Below are positions 1 to 5,550 of a stretch of DNA of 9,053 bases, one piece after another. Source of the DNA: an uncultured Chloroflexota bacterium (GTDB taxonomy: Bacteria > Chloroflexota > Dehalococcoidia > UBA2979); NCBI GenBank assembly GCA_902827055.1, contig CADEHD010000066.1, forward strand, positions 1 through 9,053. Reading direction: 5' to 3'. How positions within the stretch are numbered: the first letter of the stretch is position 1; each line of letters starts with the position of its first letter. The translations under genes were made by a program, and so were the position numbers. The notes under the pieces were generated by a model. That model was not told where the DNA came from, searched no databases, and saw nothing but the letters and a program-made list of their open reading frames with translations.

Positions 1-54
1 GGGGCGGCCGGGGCGGCCGGGGCGGCCGGGGCGGCCGGGGCGGCCGGGGCGGCC
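1..54. repeat. 9-bp tandem repeat, six perfect copies, coding
   Basis: The unit GGGGCGGCC is repeated six times without a mismatch and runs to the left edge, so the true copy number may be larger. It lies inside the minus-strand lipoprotein gene. Since the unit is three codons long, each copy adds Ala-Ala-Pro without changing frame. Slippage here would change the length of the protein's linker and leave the reading frame intact. Confidence 0.95.
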
Positions 55-302
55 GCGAGGCTCGGTGCGGGGAGCGCGAGGGCCTGGCCGGCGCGGAGGG
101 GTGCCTCGGGCGTGAGCTTGTTCAGCTGCAGGAGGGCGGGGGTCTCGACTCGGTGCTGGGCCGCCACCGAGTCGTAGGTGTCACCGGCCTTCACGATGTG
201 GAAGCCGCCGGGCGCGTTCGGGTTCACCTCGACGGGGGGAGGCGGCGCACACGCTCCGATGAGCGCGGCGACGAGGAGGAGTGGCAGCAGACGGCGAGTC
301 AT
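1..302 (-). CDS. LysM-domain lipoprotein, 3' part outside window
   Basis: Reading the minus strand from the ATG at 302 gives 100 complete codons to the window edge with no stop. Residues 1-17 are a basic start (MTRR) plus a Leu/Ala-rich hydrophobic core, followed by a lipobox (I-G-A-C, Cys18), so this is predicted to be lipid-anchored outside the cytoplasmic membrane. A Pro-rich spacer (residues 19-31) leads to one LysM domain at about 34-78, with the family signature HIVKAGDT near the start, a central LLQLN and a closing LRAGQ. LysM binds N-acetylglucosamine-containing glycans, usually peptidoglycan. From residue 83 it becomes an Ala-Ala-Pro repeat linker, probably leading to a further domain that is cut off. 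The start has GGAGGAG immediately upstream, rather close to the ATG. The gene lies 60 nt downstream of the ABC1 gene on the same strand and could be cotranscribed with it. The partner domain cannot be judged here. Confidence 0.85.
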   Translation of the reverse strand, partial: MTRRLLPLLLVAALIGACAPPPPVEVNPNAPGGFHIVKAGDTYDSVAAQHRVETPALLQLNKLTPEAPLRAGQALALPAPSLAAAPAAPAAPAAPAAPAA

Positions 303-307
303 CTCCT

Positions 308-328
308 CCGATCATCGGTCGCGATCGG
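308..328 (-). promoter_or_regulatory. Inverted repeat beside the lipoprotein ribosome binding site
   Basis: CCGATC (308-313) and GATCGG (323-328) form a perfect 6-bp inverted repeat with a 9-nt loop. It abuts the GGAGGAG ribosome binding site of the LysM gene. In the transcript it could form a small hairpin next to the Shine-Dalgarno sequence. The rest of the 60-nt gap (303-362) shows no clear promoter or terminator. The repeat may be chance in GC-rich DNA. Confidence 0.3.
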
Positions 329-362
329 GGGCACCTGTACGTTTCCCAACGGGGATTCCGAA

Positions 363-1754
363 CTAGCCCGCCGTTTCCACCGTCTCCGCTGTGACCTCGT
401 CCGGGACCGGCGGCCGCAGGTACTCCTCGATGGCGGCGAGCAGGTCCGCGTCCGACTCGAGACTGCGGCTGATGCCCGAGAGCAGCCCCATCACGCGCGC
501 GATGAGGATGACGTCGGGCGGCACCTCGACCAGCGGGTTGGCGCGGAGGATGCGCCCCAGCCGGACGTTGACCTCGGCGAAGAGCTGCTGGTCGATATAG
601 GCCTTGCCCGAGCGGAGCACATCGCCGAGGAACGCCTGCCCGATGGCGGCGTACGTCTCCTCGTCGCGGACGCGGGCGCGGAACCCCATGTCCTCCATCG
701 CCTCCGTGATCTCGGTGGGGCGCTGGGCGATGATGGCCGTGGTCAGCACGATCACCATCTCGCGGAACTCGTCGGTGAGGCGCTTCGTGAGGCCGAAGTC
801 GATGAGCCCGATGCGCATCGGGTGGGTGCCGTCCGGCGGGAGGACCAGCAGGTTTCCCGGGTGGGGGTCGGCGTGGAACATGCCGTGGCGCAGGATCATG
901 GTGTTGTAGAGGTCGATGAGCGTGTCCGCGGCGCGGGCCGGGTCCACCCCCGCGGCCCGCAGAGCCTCGAGGTCAGTGATCCGGATGCCATCGAGGTAGT
1001 CCATCGTGAGGACTCGGCGCGCCGAGCGCTGCCAGTAGATGCGCGGGATCGTGACGTCGGGGCGGCCGTCGAGGAGCCGCGCCAGCTCCTCGGACGCACG
1101 GCCCTCGTGGAGGAAGTCCACCTCCTCCGGGGCGTTGCGGGACATCTCCTGCGCGACCGGGCGGAGGTCGAACACCGTTTCGATGCGCGCCCAGACGTTG
1201 GCGAGCCAGCGAATGACATCGAGGTCCCATTCGACCACCCGCTCGATGCCCGGGTACTGGACCTTCACCGCGACGTCGGTGCCGTCGTGGAGGGTGGCCC
1301 GGTAGACCTGCGCGAGCGACGCGGCCGCGATCGGGTGCGGGTCGAAGGTCGCGTACAGCTCCTCCACGGTGGCGCCCAGTTCGCCCTCGATGACCGCGCG
1401 CATCTCCGGCCAGGGGCGCGGCGGAACCGCGTCGTGGAGCAGCGAGAGCGTGCGGACGTACTCCTCCATGAGGATGTCGGCGCGGCTCCCGAGGAACTGG
1501 CAGGTCTTGATGATCAGGCCCTGCTGCTTCACCGCGCGGCGCACGATGGCCTCGGCGGCGGCCTGGTGGAATCGGTGCGTGGCGCCCTCCATGGCCGCGA
1601 CCCCGAAGAGCCGGCGCTGGAGGCGGAGGACGCGCCAGCGGAGCCAGAGGCTGACCACCGTGGCCACGAGGGGCAGCGAGCGCCGGATGCGCCCGTAGGG
1701 AGGGCGGACCGGGGCATGGATCTGCTTGCCGCCGACCTCCGAGCGGTAGGCCAT
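363..1754 (-). CDS. ABC1/UbiB/AarF-family atypical protein kinase-like protein
   Basis: The 463-residue product has the layout of the ABC1 (ADCK/UbiB) family of kinase-like ATPases, several of which support quinone or isoprenoid-lipid metabolism at membranes. In order: the family-specific N-terminal extension with the KxGQ-position motif, here K83-T-C-Q86; the Ala-rich loop AAAS at 143-146 that replaces the glycine-rich loop; the ATP-site lysine in VAVKVQYPG (K164); an acidic helix around EEVDF (210-214); the catalytic loop FHADPHPGN (293-301); and the metal-binding DFG at 319-321. A Leu/Val/Trp-rich stretch at about 27-41 might associate with membrane. The clear C-terminal transmembrane helices of long UbiB proteins are not seen. 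The start is well supported by GGGAGG seven bases upstream. The KxGQ glycine is replaced by cysteine, which is unusual for the family. The true substrate is unknown, and no ubiquinone or menaquinone gene is visible nearby. Confidence 0.92.
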   Translation of the reverse strand: MAYRSEVGGKQIHAPVRPPYGRIRRSLPLVATVVSLWLRWRVLRLQRRLFGVAAMEGATHRFHQAAAEAIVRRAVKQQGLIIKTCQFLGSRADILMEEYVRTLSLLHDAVPPRPWPEMRAVIEGELGATVEELYATFDPHPIAAASLAQVYRATLHDGTDVAVKVQYPGIERVVEWDLDVIRWLANVWARIETVFDLRPVAQEMSRNAPEEVDFLHEGRASEELARLLDGRPDVTIPRIYWQRSARRVLTMDYLDGIRITDLEALRAAGVDPARAADTLIDLYNTMILRHGMFHADPHPGNLLVLPPDGTHPMRIGLIDFGLTKRLTDEFREMVIVLTTAIIAQRPTEITEAMEDMGFRARVRDEETYAAIGQAFLGDVLRSGKAYIDQQLFAEVNVRLGRILRANPLVEVPPDVILIARVMGLLSGISRSLESDADLLAAIEEYLRPPVPDEVTAETVETAG

Positions 1755-1774
1755 CGGGTGTCCTCCCAGCTACT

Positions 1775-1796
1775 CGTGAATCACGTCACAAGTGTA
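1775..1796 (-). promoter_or_regulatory. Predicted promoter -10 with CRP/FNR-like palindrome for the ABC1 gene
   Basis: On the minus strand TACACT (1796-1791) matches the TAnnnT pattern of -10 elements. Immediately downstream lies TGTGA-N6-TCACG (1790-1775), which differs at one base from the classic CRP-type TGTGA-N6-TCACA. The transcription start expected from this -10 (about 1784) falls inside the palindrome, so a bound regulator would more likely repress than activate. No good -35 was found. The rest of the 164-nt gap between the ABC1 and GNAT genes (1755-1918) shows nothing else clear. Confidence 0.4.
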
Positions 1797-1918
1797 GCCC
1801 CGCACGCCGCGCCTCGCCTCGACACGACGGGCACGCGCCTCGGGCAGGCCGACGACGGGCCGCATCCAGTATCGCTGTTGCGCGACCCGCTGCGCCGCCG
1901 GGGCGTGGGCTTCGCGGG

Positions 1919-2500
1919 CTAGCGCGCCGGTCCGAGACTGAGCTGCATCACGTGACGCCGAGTACCCGCGCGCTGGACGTCGACGAAGCCTGCCGAGCGG
2001 AACATCGTCGTGAAGCCCATGAACCGGTAGCTCGGCGAGTCCGGGTCGACCGGGTACGCCTCGAGGAGTGACGCACCGCGCGCCGTCGCCTCGGCGATCG
2101 CGGCGTCGAGCAGCGCTCGGCCGAGGCCCGTACCGCGCTCGGCACGCGGTACGAAGAAGCAGACCAGCGACCAGACGACGTCCTCGGGGGCGTCGCCGCC
2201 CTTGAGTGCGGCCGCGCGGTATGACTCGCGCGGCGCGACCGAGCACCAGCCGACTGGGGTCGCGTCGCGGTAGGCGAGGAGGCCGATCGGCGTGCCGGCG
2301 TCGACGCGGCGCGCGAGCAGCGCCTTGCGGTCGTCGTTCGTGAGCTGCCCGCGGTTGGGCCCTGCCTCGCGCCAGACCATGCACCAGCAGTACCGCGGGC
2401 CCCCGCGGTCCTCGAACAGCCGCACGAGATCCGGCCAGCGCATGGCGTCGACCGCGTGGAACTCGAGGGGCGTCGCCTGGGGTGACACCGGTCCGGGCAT
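1919..2500 (-). CDS. GNAT-family N-acetyltransferase
   Basis: The 193-residue product fits the length of single-domain GNAT enzymes, which transfer an acetyl group from acetyl-CoA to an amine. The acetyl-CoA pyrophosphate loop (motif A) is visible as RGTGLGRALLDAA at 122-134, following the beta strand VVWSLVCFFV (108-117). An N-terminal CWCMVWR segment at 38-44 is typical of one bacterial GNAT subgroup with a Cys/Trp-rich N-terminus. The late segment SYRFMGFTTMFRSAGF (157-172) resembles the conserved C-terminal GNAT region (motif B). The ATG at 2500 has GAGG five bases upstream. The acceptor substrate cannot be inferred. The gene is transcribed away from the P450 gene, with only 74 nt between the two starts. 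The ABC1 gene follows downstream on the same strand but probably has its own promoter. Confidence 0.85.
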   Translation of the reverse strand: MPGPVSPQATPLEFHAVDAMRWPDLVRLFEDRGGPRYCWCMVWREAGPNRGQLTNDDRKALLARRVDAGTPIGLLAYRDATPVGWCSVAPRESYRAAALKGGDAPEDVVWSLVCFFVPRAERGTGLGRALLDAAIAEATARGASLLEAYPVDPDSPSYRFMGFTTMFRSAGFVDVQRAGTRRHVMQLSLGPAR

Positions 2501-2522
2501 CGGGACCTCGAAGTGTGATGAA

Positions 2523-2540
2523 CCGCGCGAAAGCGCGCGG
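2523..2540. promoter_or_regulatory. GC-rich hairpin between the divergent GNAT and P450 genes
   Basis: CCGCGCG (2523-2529) and CGCGCGG (2534-2540) form a perfect 7-bp inverted repeat around AAAG. On the GNAT side it would lie in the 5' untranslated region if transcription starts near 2557. It could be an operator, an mRNA-stabilising hairpin or a block to read-through. No T-run follows on either strand, so it is a poor candidate for an ordinary intrinsic terminator. Confidence 0.4.
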
Positions 2541-2559
2541 AATCGCCGTGGCTGCGAGC

Positions 2560-2572
2560 GTCTACGATAGAC
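2560..2572. promoter_or_regulatory. Symmetric -10 element, possible bidirectional promoter
   Basis: GTCTA-CGA-TAGAC is a 13-bp interrupted palindrome holding a -10-like hexamer on each strand: TACGAT on plus (2563-2568) and TATCGT on minus (2569-2564). On the plus strand the start codon A of the P450 gene (2575) lies seven bases after the hexamer, exactly where transcription would begin, so the P450 mRNA may be leaderless. On the minus strand transcription would start near 2557 and give the GNAT mRNA a leader of about 57 nt. No -35 consensus was seen on either side. Confidence 0.5.
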
Positions 2573-2574
2573 AC

Positions 2575-3783
2575 ATGACGACGCAGCTGGCCATGTTCAA
2601 CCCCTTCCTTCCCTCGTTCCTCGCGGATCCATATCCCCACTACGCCGCGTTGCGGGCGCAGGATCCCGTGCACCGCAGCCTGGCGCTGCAGGTCTGGGTC
2701 GTCACGTCGTTCGCGGAGTCGGAGGCCGTGCTGCGCGATGCCGACACGTACTCCTCTGACCTGCGCGTGGCGACCAGCCCGCTGGCGCAGGCGCTCAACC
2801 AGCAGCGGAACGCCTCGCCGCTGGGGCACGTGGCGACCGTGCTGAACTCCGACCCACCCACCCACACGCGCCTCCGGAGCCTGGTCAACCGCGCGTTCAC
2901 GCCACGCACCGTCGAGGCCCTGCGCGCGCGCATCGAGACCGTGACCGGGGAACTCCTGGACGCCGTGCCCGCCGGCGGGCCGTTCGACGTGATGACCGCG
3001 CTGGCCCAGCCGCTGCCCGTCATCGTGATCGCCGAGCTGCTCGGGATCCCCGCCGGAGACCGCGCGCGGTTCAAGCGCTGGTCGGACGAGATCGCCGCGA
3101 CCACGCGCCCCATGGTGCCGCAGGCCGGCATCGAGGCGGCACGGCGCGCGACCACCGAGCTGATCGCCTACCTCGAGCCCGTCATCACCCGGCTCCGCGC
3201 GCAGCCCGAGGATGACCTGCTCTCGGCGCTGGTGCAGGCCGAGGAGTCGGGCGAGCGCCTGTCGCACGAGGAGTTGCTCGCGTTCGCGATCCTCCTGCTG
3301 GTGGCTGGCAACGAGACGACCACGAACCTCATCGGCAACGCCATGCTGGCGCTGCTCCGCAACCCGCAGGAGCTCGAAGCGCTGCGCGGCGAGCCGGAGC
3401 TGCTCCCGCGTGCCATCGAAGAGGCGCTGCGCTTCGACAGCCCCGTGCAGACGCTGATCCGCTTCGCGCGCCGGCCCGGGCGCCTGGGCGAGCGGACGAT
3501 CCAGGCGGGCGAGTCGGTCCTGATCGCGCTGGGCGCCGCGAATCGCGATCCGGCGCGCTTCGTGGAGCCGGAGCGGCTCAATGTGCGCATCGAGCGCGAA
3601 CGCCACCTCGCGTTCGGACTCGGGCCCCACTTCTGCCTCGGAGCGCCGCTCGCGCGGCTGGAGGCGGAGATCGTGCTCGGCGCGTTGCTGGAGCGCTGGC
3701 CGTCGCTGAGTCTCGCGGGCGAGCCCGCGCGAGGCGGCACGTTCACGCTGCGCGGACTCGATTCGCTGCCGGTGGCCGGGTGA
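2575..3783 (+). CDS. Cytochrome P450 monooxygenase
   Basis: The 402-residue product is a soluble bacterial-type cytochrome P450, a heme-thiolate enzyme that inserts one oxygen atom into an organic substrate using electrons from ferredoxin-type partners. Seen in order: the C-helix region DPPTHTRLR (93-101), the I-helix oxygen-activation motif AGNETTT (244-250), the K-helix ExxR as EALR (283-286), and the heme-binding loop FGLGPHFCLG (347-356) with Cys354 as the axial ligand. All hallmark residues are present, so it should be active. The start at 2575 is preferred over an upstream in-frame GTG because the family N-terminus (FLPSFLADPYPHYAALR) begins just after it and a -10 hexamer sits seven bases before it. 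No Shine-Dalgarno sequence is apparent. No ferredoxin or reductase gene is present in the window. The I-helix and heme-loop forms are those of CYP107-like bacterial enzymes, but subfamily and substrate cannot be assigned. Confidence 0.95.
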   Translation: MTTQLAMFNPFLPSFLADPYPHYAALRAQDPVHRSLALQVWVVTSFAESEAVLRDADTYSSDLRVATSPLAQALNQQRNASPLGHVATVLNSDPPTHTRLRSLVNRAFTPRTVEALRARIETVTGELLDAVPAGGPFDVMTALAQPLPVIVIAELLGIPAGDRARFKRWSDEIAATTRPMVPQAGIEAARRATTELIAYLEPVITRLRAQPEDDLLSALVQAEESGERLSHEELLAFAILLLVAGNETTTNLIGNAMLALLRNPQELEALRGEPELLPRAIEEALRFDSPVQTLIRFARRPGRLGERTIQAGESVLIALGAANRDPARFVEPERLNVRIERERHLAFGLGPHFCLGAPLARLEAEIVLGALLERWPSLSLAGEPARGGTFTLRGLDSLPVAG

Positions 3784-3794
3784 GGAGCGGACAG

Positions 3795-4157
3795 GTGACG
3801 TACGACCCCGACAACGTCTTCGCTCGAATCCTCCGCGGCGAGATCCCCAGCGACCGCATCTACGAGGATGACGAGTTCATCGCATTCCGCGACATCGCGC
3901 CCGCCGCGCCGGTGCACGTAGTGCTGATTCCGCGCGGCGAGCCGCCTGCCTCGGTGGCCCGGCTGACCGCCGCAGACGCCGAGTGGGCGGGCCGGATGCT
4001 CGTCGCGGCGGGGGAAGTCGCGCGTCGGGCTGGCGTCGAGGAGAGCGGGTACCGGGTCGTATTCAACTGTGGTCGCGATGCCGGTCAGCTGGTGCCGCAC
4101 CTCCATGCGCACGTCCTGGGCGGAGGCGACCTGGGCGCTGTGGCGGGAGCCGGCTGA
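3795..4157 (+). CDS. HIT-family (histidine triad) nucleotide-binding protein
   Basis: The 120-residue product matches the HINT branch of HIT proteins, which hydrolyse purine nucleoside phosphoramidates and related adducts. The N-terminal block NVFARILRGEIPSDRIYEDD (7-26), the core PVHVVLIPR (39-47) and the nucleotide-binding NCGRDAGQ (91-98) lead to the triad H102-L-H104-A-H106-V-L. The zinc-type cysteines of CIFC-type family members are absent, as in many FAKI-type homologues. The GTG at 3795 is chosen because GAGGAG (3782-3787) lies seven bases upstream. A GTG at 3780 overlapping the P450 stop is possible but lacks a ribosome binding site. The gene begins 11 nt after the P450 and its ribosome binding site overlaps the P450 stop codon, so the two are very likely cotranscribed. 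A functional link with the P450 is not evident. Confidence 0.93.
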   Translation: MTYDPDNVFARILRGEIPSDRIYEDDEFIAFRDIAPAAPVHVVLIPRGEPPASVARLTAADAEWAGRMLVAAGEVARRAGVEESGYRVVFNCGRDAGQLVPHLHAHVLGGGDLGAVAGAG

Positions 4158-4188
4158 GGCGCGGTTCGTTGTCGTGCGGCTGACTGAC

Positions 4189-4235
4189 CTCAGGGTTTTC
4201 CCGGATCCACCCCGGTGCGCACCCTGAGCTAGCGT
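4189..4235 (+). promoter_or_regulatory. Inverted repeat and possible -10 between HIT and HisKA genes
   Basis: CTCAGGGT (4189-4196) and ACCCTGAG (4221-4228) are a perfect 8-bp inverted repeat 24 nt apart, with CCGG repeats inside that could extend pairing. No T-run follows the second arm, so it is at best an atypical terminator for the P450-HIT unit. TAGCGT (4230-4235) just after it fits a -10 element for the HisKA gene, which would make the repeat an operator. The rest of the 123-nt gap (4158-4280) shows only the Shine-Dalgarno GGGGAGGG at 4266-4273. Confidence 0.4.
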
Positions 4236-4280
4236 GAGGGGCGGCGCGCATCCGGCGCGCGGCCTGGGGAGGGAACCCCG

Positions 4281-4910
4281 ATGAGCACACTTCCGCCCGT
4301 CTCCGGACCCGTGTCGAGTGCCCGCTCGGACGAGTTCGAGGGGCTGTTCGACCACCTGCTGTACGCCGTGTCGCACGACCTCCGGTCCCCGATGCTCTCG
4401 ATCGGCCTGGGGGCGGAGCTCCTCGAGGGGAGCGGCGCGGACGAGCGGACTCGCCTGGGCGTTGAGTCGATCCAGCGTGGGCACGAGGACCTCGTGCGCC
4501 TCCTCGACGCGCTGACCCAGGTCTCGCGAGCGCGCCGGCGTCCCCTCGATGCGCAGCCCGTGCCCCTGGCGAGCCTCGTGCCCGACGCAACCGGCCTCGA
4601 GAGCGTCGCCGTGCGAGTCGACCCCCGCATCGTCGCCGAGCTGGCGGCCGTCGTGGGCGCGCCGCGCGTGGTGATCGGTGATGAGGACGTGCGCCTGATT
4701 GCTGCACTTCCGGGCGACATCGGCGAGGTGGAGGGCCCCCCGCTCGAAGCGCTGTTCGCCTCGCTCGGGCTACACGCCGGGACGACCGTCGCCGCGCTCG
4801 CGGTGATCCAGGTGCAGCTCGAGCGGCAGGGCGGCACGCTCGTCCTCGGGGGAGGGCAGGCCACCGCTCTGCTCCCCGCGTCGGTGGCCGTGGCCGGTTC
4901 GGGCGCGTGA
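4281..4910 (+). CDS. HisKA-domain sensor protein with degenerate ATPase domain
   Basis: The 209-residue product carries a dimerisation and phosphoacceptor domain of histidine kinases at about 20-85, with the H-box SHDLRSP (31-37) and candidate phospho-His32. It has no signal peptide, membrane segment or obvious input domain, so it is probably cytoplasmic. The C-terminal part resembles an ATP-binding domain: VDPRIVAELAAVV (113-125) stands where the N-box should be, and LHAGTTVAALAVIQVQLERQ (164-183) followed by GGTLVLGGGQATALLP stands where the G2-box and closing strands should be. The N-box asparagine and the G1 DxGxG motif are not recognisable, so ATP binding is doubtful. It could be an inactive kinase, a phosphatase or a phosphotransfer protein that takes phosphate from another kinase. 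GGGGAGGG lies seven bases before the ATG. The stop codon overlaps the start of the receiver gene, so the two are translationally coupled and probable partners. Confidence 0.8.
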   Translation: MSTLPPVSGPVSSARSDEFEGLFDHLLYAVSHDLRSPMLSIGLGAELLEGSGADERTRLGVESIQRGHEDLVRLLDALTQVSRARRRPLDAQPVPLASLVPDATGLESVAVRVDPRIVAELAAVVGAPRVVIGDEDVRLIAALPGDIGEVEGPPLEALFASLGLHAGTTVAALAVIQVQLERQGGTLVLGGGQATALLPASVAVAGSGA

Positions 4911-5317
4911 GCCTCGAGTCGCTGACGCCGCGCGCGAGCGACGCGCCGGGCACCGTCTTCATCGTGGACGACGAGCCGGACCACGCCCTCATCGCGCGGC
5001 ACGTCCTGCGCGGGATGGCGCCCGAGCTCGAAGTGCGCGTGCTGTCGACCATCGAGGGACTGGCCCGCGAGCTGGCGGTGGCGCCACCGGGGTCCGCCGT
5101 GCTCCTCGACCGGCTGCTGGGCGGCGTCGAGTCGTACGCGACGCTGCGGGAGGTGGCCGCCGGGCGGCCCGACCTCCGCTTCACGCTTGTCTCGGCGTGG
5201 TTGACGCCCGAGGAGGCGGAGCGCGCGCGCGAGGCCGGCGCGGCCGATGCCGCTCAGAAGCCGGCGAACCTCGATGGCTGGCGCACCCTGTTCCGAGGCA
5301 TGCTCGGCCTCGTGTAG
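4907..5317 (+). CDS. Stand-alone response regulator receiver protein
   Basis: The 136-residue product is a single CheY-like receiver domain. The signalling residues are present: the acidic pair D21-D22 in VDDEPD, phosphoacceptor D68 in VLLDRLLGG, S96 at the switch position in LVSAW, and K118 in QKPANL. There is no DNA-binding or enzymatic output domain, so it probably acts by protein contact or as a link in a phosphorelay. The GTG start at 4907 shares GTGA with the HisKA gene's stop, which implies cotranslation. The residues after the phosphoacceptor (RLLGGVESY) differ from the usual proline-containing loop. About 14 extra residues precede the first strand. The natural upstream partner is the HisKA protein encoded just before it. 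The output partner is unknown. Confidence 0.88.
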   Translation: MSLESLTPRASDAPGTVFIVDDEPDHALIARHVLRGMAPELEVRVLSTIEGLARELAVAPPGSAVLLDRLLGGVESYATLREVAAGRPDLRFTLVSAWLTPEEAERAREAGAADAAQKPANLDGWRTLFRGMLGLV

Positions 5318-5327
5318 CCCCCGAGGC

Positions 5328-5344
5328 CGGCGCGGGAGGCGCCG
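5328..5344 (+). other. Short GC hairpin after the receiver gene
   Basis: CGGCGC and GCGCCG pair perfectly around a GGGAG loop, starting 11 nt after the receiver stop. No T-run follows. It may terminate or shield the signalling transcript, or simply lie in the spacer of the tRNA promoter, whose -10 begins three bases later. Confidence 0.35.
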
Positions 5345-5346
5345 AC

Positions 5347-5352
5347 TATACT
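5347..5352 (+). promoter_or_regulatory. Predicted -10 element of the tRNA gene
   Basis: TATACT is the best -10-like hexamer in the window and stands out from the GC-rich surroundings. It predicts a transcript start near 5359 and a tRNA 5' leader of about 43 nt. An ATG at 5360 opens a reading frame that runs into the tRNA, which I regard as chance. No clear -35 is visible 17 bases upstream, where the sequence is GC-rich. Confidence 0.55.
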
Positions 5353-5402
5353 TGCGGCTATGTCGGTCGTGTTCACCTCGAGGCGGTGGCGCCGGCGCGT
5401 GT

Positions 5403-5478
5403 GGGCCCGTAGCTCAGTGGTTAGAGCAGTCGGCTTATAACCGACCGGTCCCTGGTTCGATCCCAGGCGGGCCTACCA
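5403..5478 (+). tRNA. tRNA-Ile, anticodon UAU
   Basis: A complete cloverleaf can be drawn by hand. The acceptor GGGCCCG (5403-5409) pairs with CGGGCCT (5468-5474), with a G-U wobble only at the outermost pair. The D arm is GCTC/GAGC with a GG-containing loop. The anticodon stem GTCGG/CCGAC is perfect, and the loop CTTATAA (5434-5440) puts anticodon TAT at 5436-5438 with A at position 37. The variable loop has five bases. The T stem CCTGG/CCAGG encloses the normal TTCGATC loop. Discriminator A (5475) and an encoded CCA (5476-5478) follow. Anticodon UAU reads the AUA isoleucine codon, and A73 is usual for isoleucine tRNAs. Most bacteria instead read AUA with a CAU tRNA whose C34 is converted to lysidine by TilS, so this anticodon is uncommon. 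By eye I found no AUA codon in any gene of the window. Confidence 0.95.
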
Positions 5479-5550
5479 CCAGTCTCCCGTGGCCGTCAGC
5501 GCGGGCGCGCACCGACTCCAGCAGGGCGCTCCTCCCCACAGGCAATCACG

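Noticed and set aside
153..1922. 589-codon open frame on the plus strand across the ABC1 gene
   Set aside because: It is antisense to a clear ABC1-family gene, has no recognisable domain and has the Arg/Asp/Val-rich composition of a shadow frame in GC-rich DNA.
2482..2574. GTG start 31 codons before the chosen P450 start
   Set aside because: It would extend the P450 through the divergent promoter and into the GNAT start, and the extra residues resemble nothing in the family.
1948..3630. 560-codon minus-strand open frame antisense to the P450
   Set aside because: It overlaps the motif-rich P450 on the opposite strand, shows no family motif and crosses the GNAT gene in the wrong frame.
3168..4484. 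438-codon minus-strand frame across P450, HIT and HisKA genes
   Set aside because: It spans three genes with clear family motifs on the other strand, and its composition is Arg/Ser-rich shadow type.
4063..5184. 373-codon minus-strand frame across the HisKA and receiver genes
   Set aside because: It is antisense to the coupled signalling pair and contains no recognisable domain.
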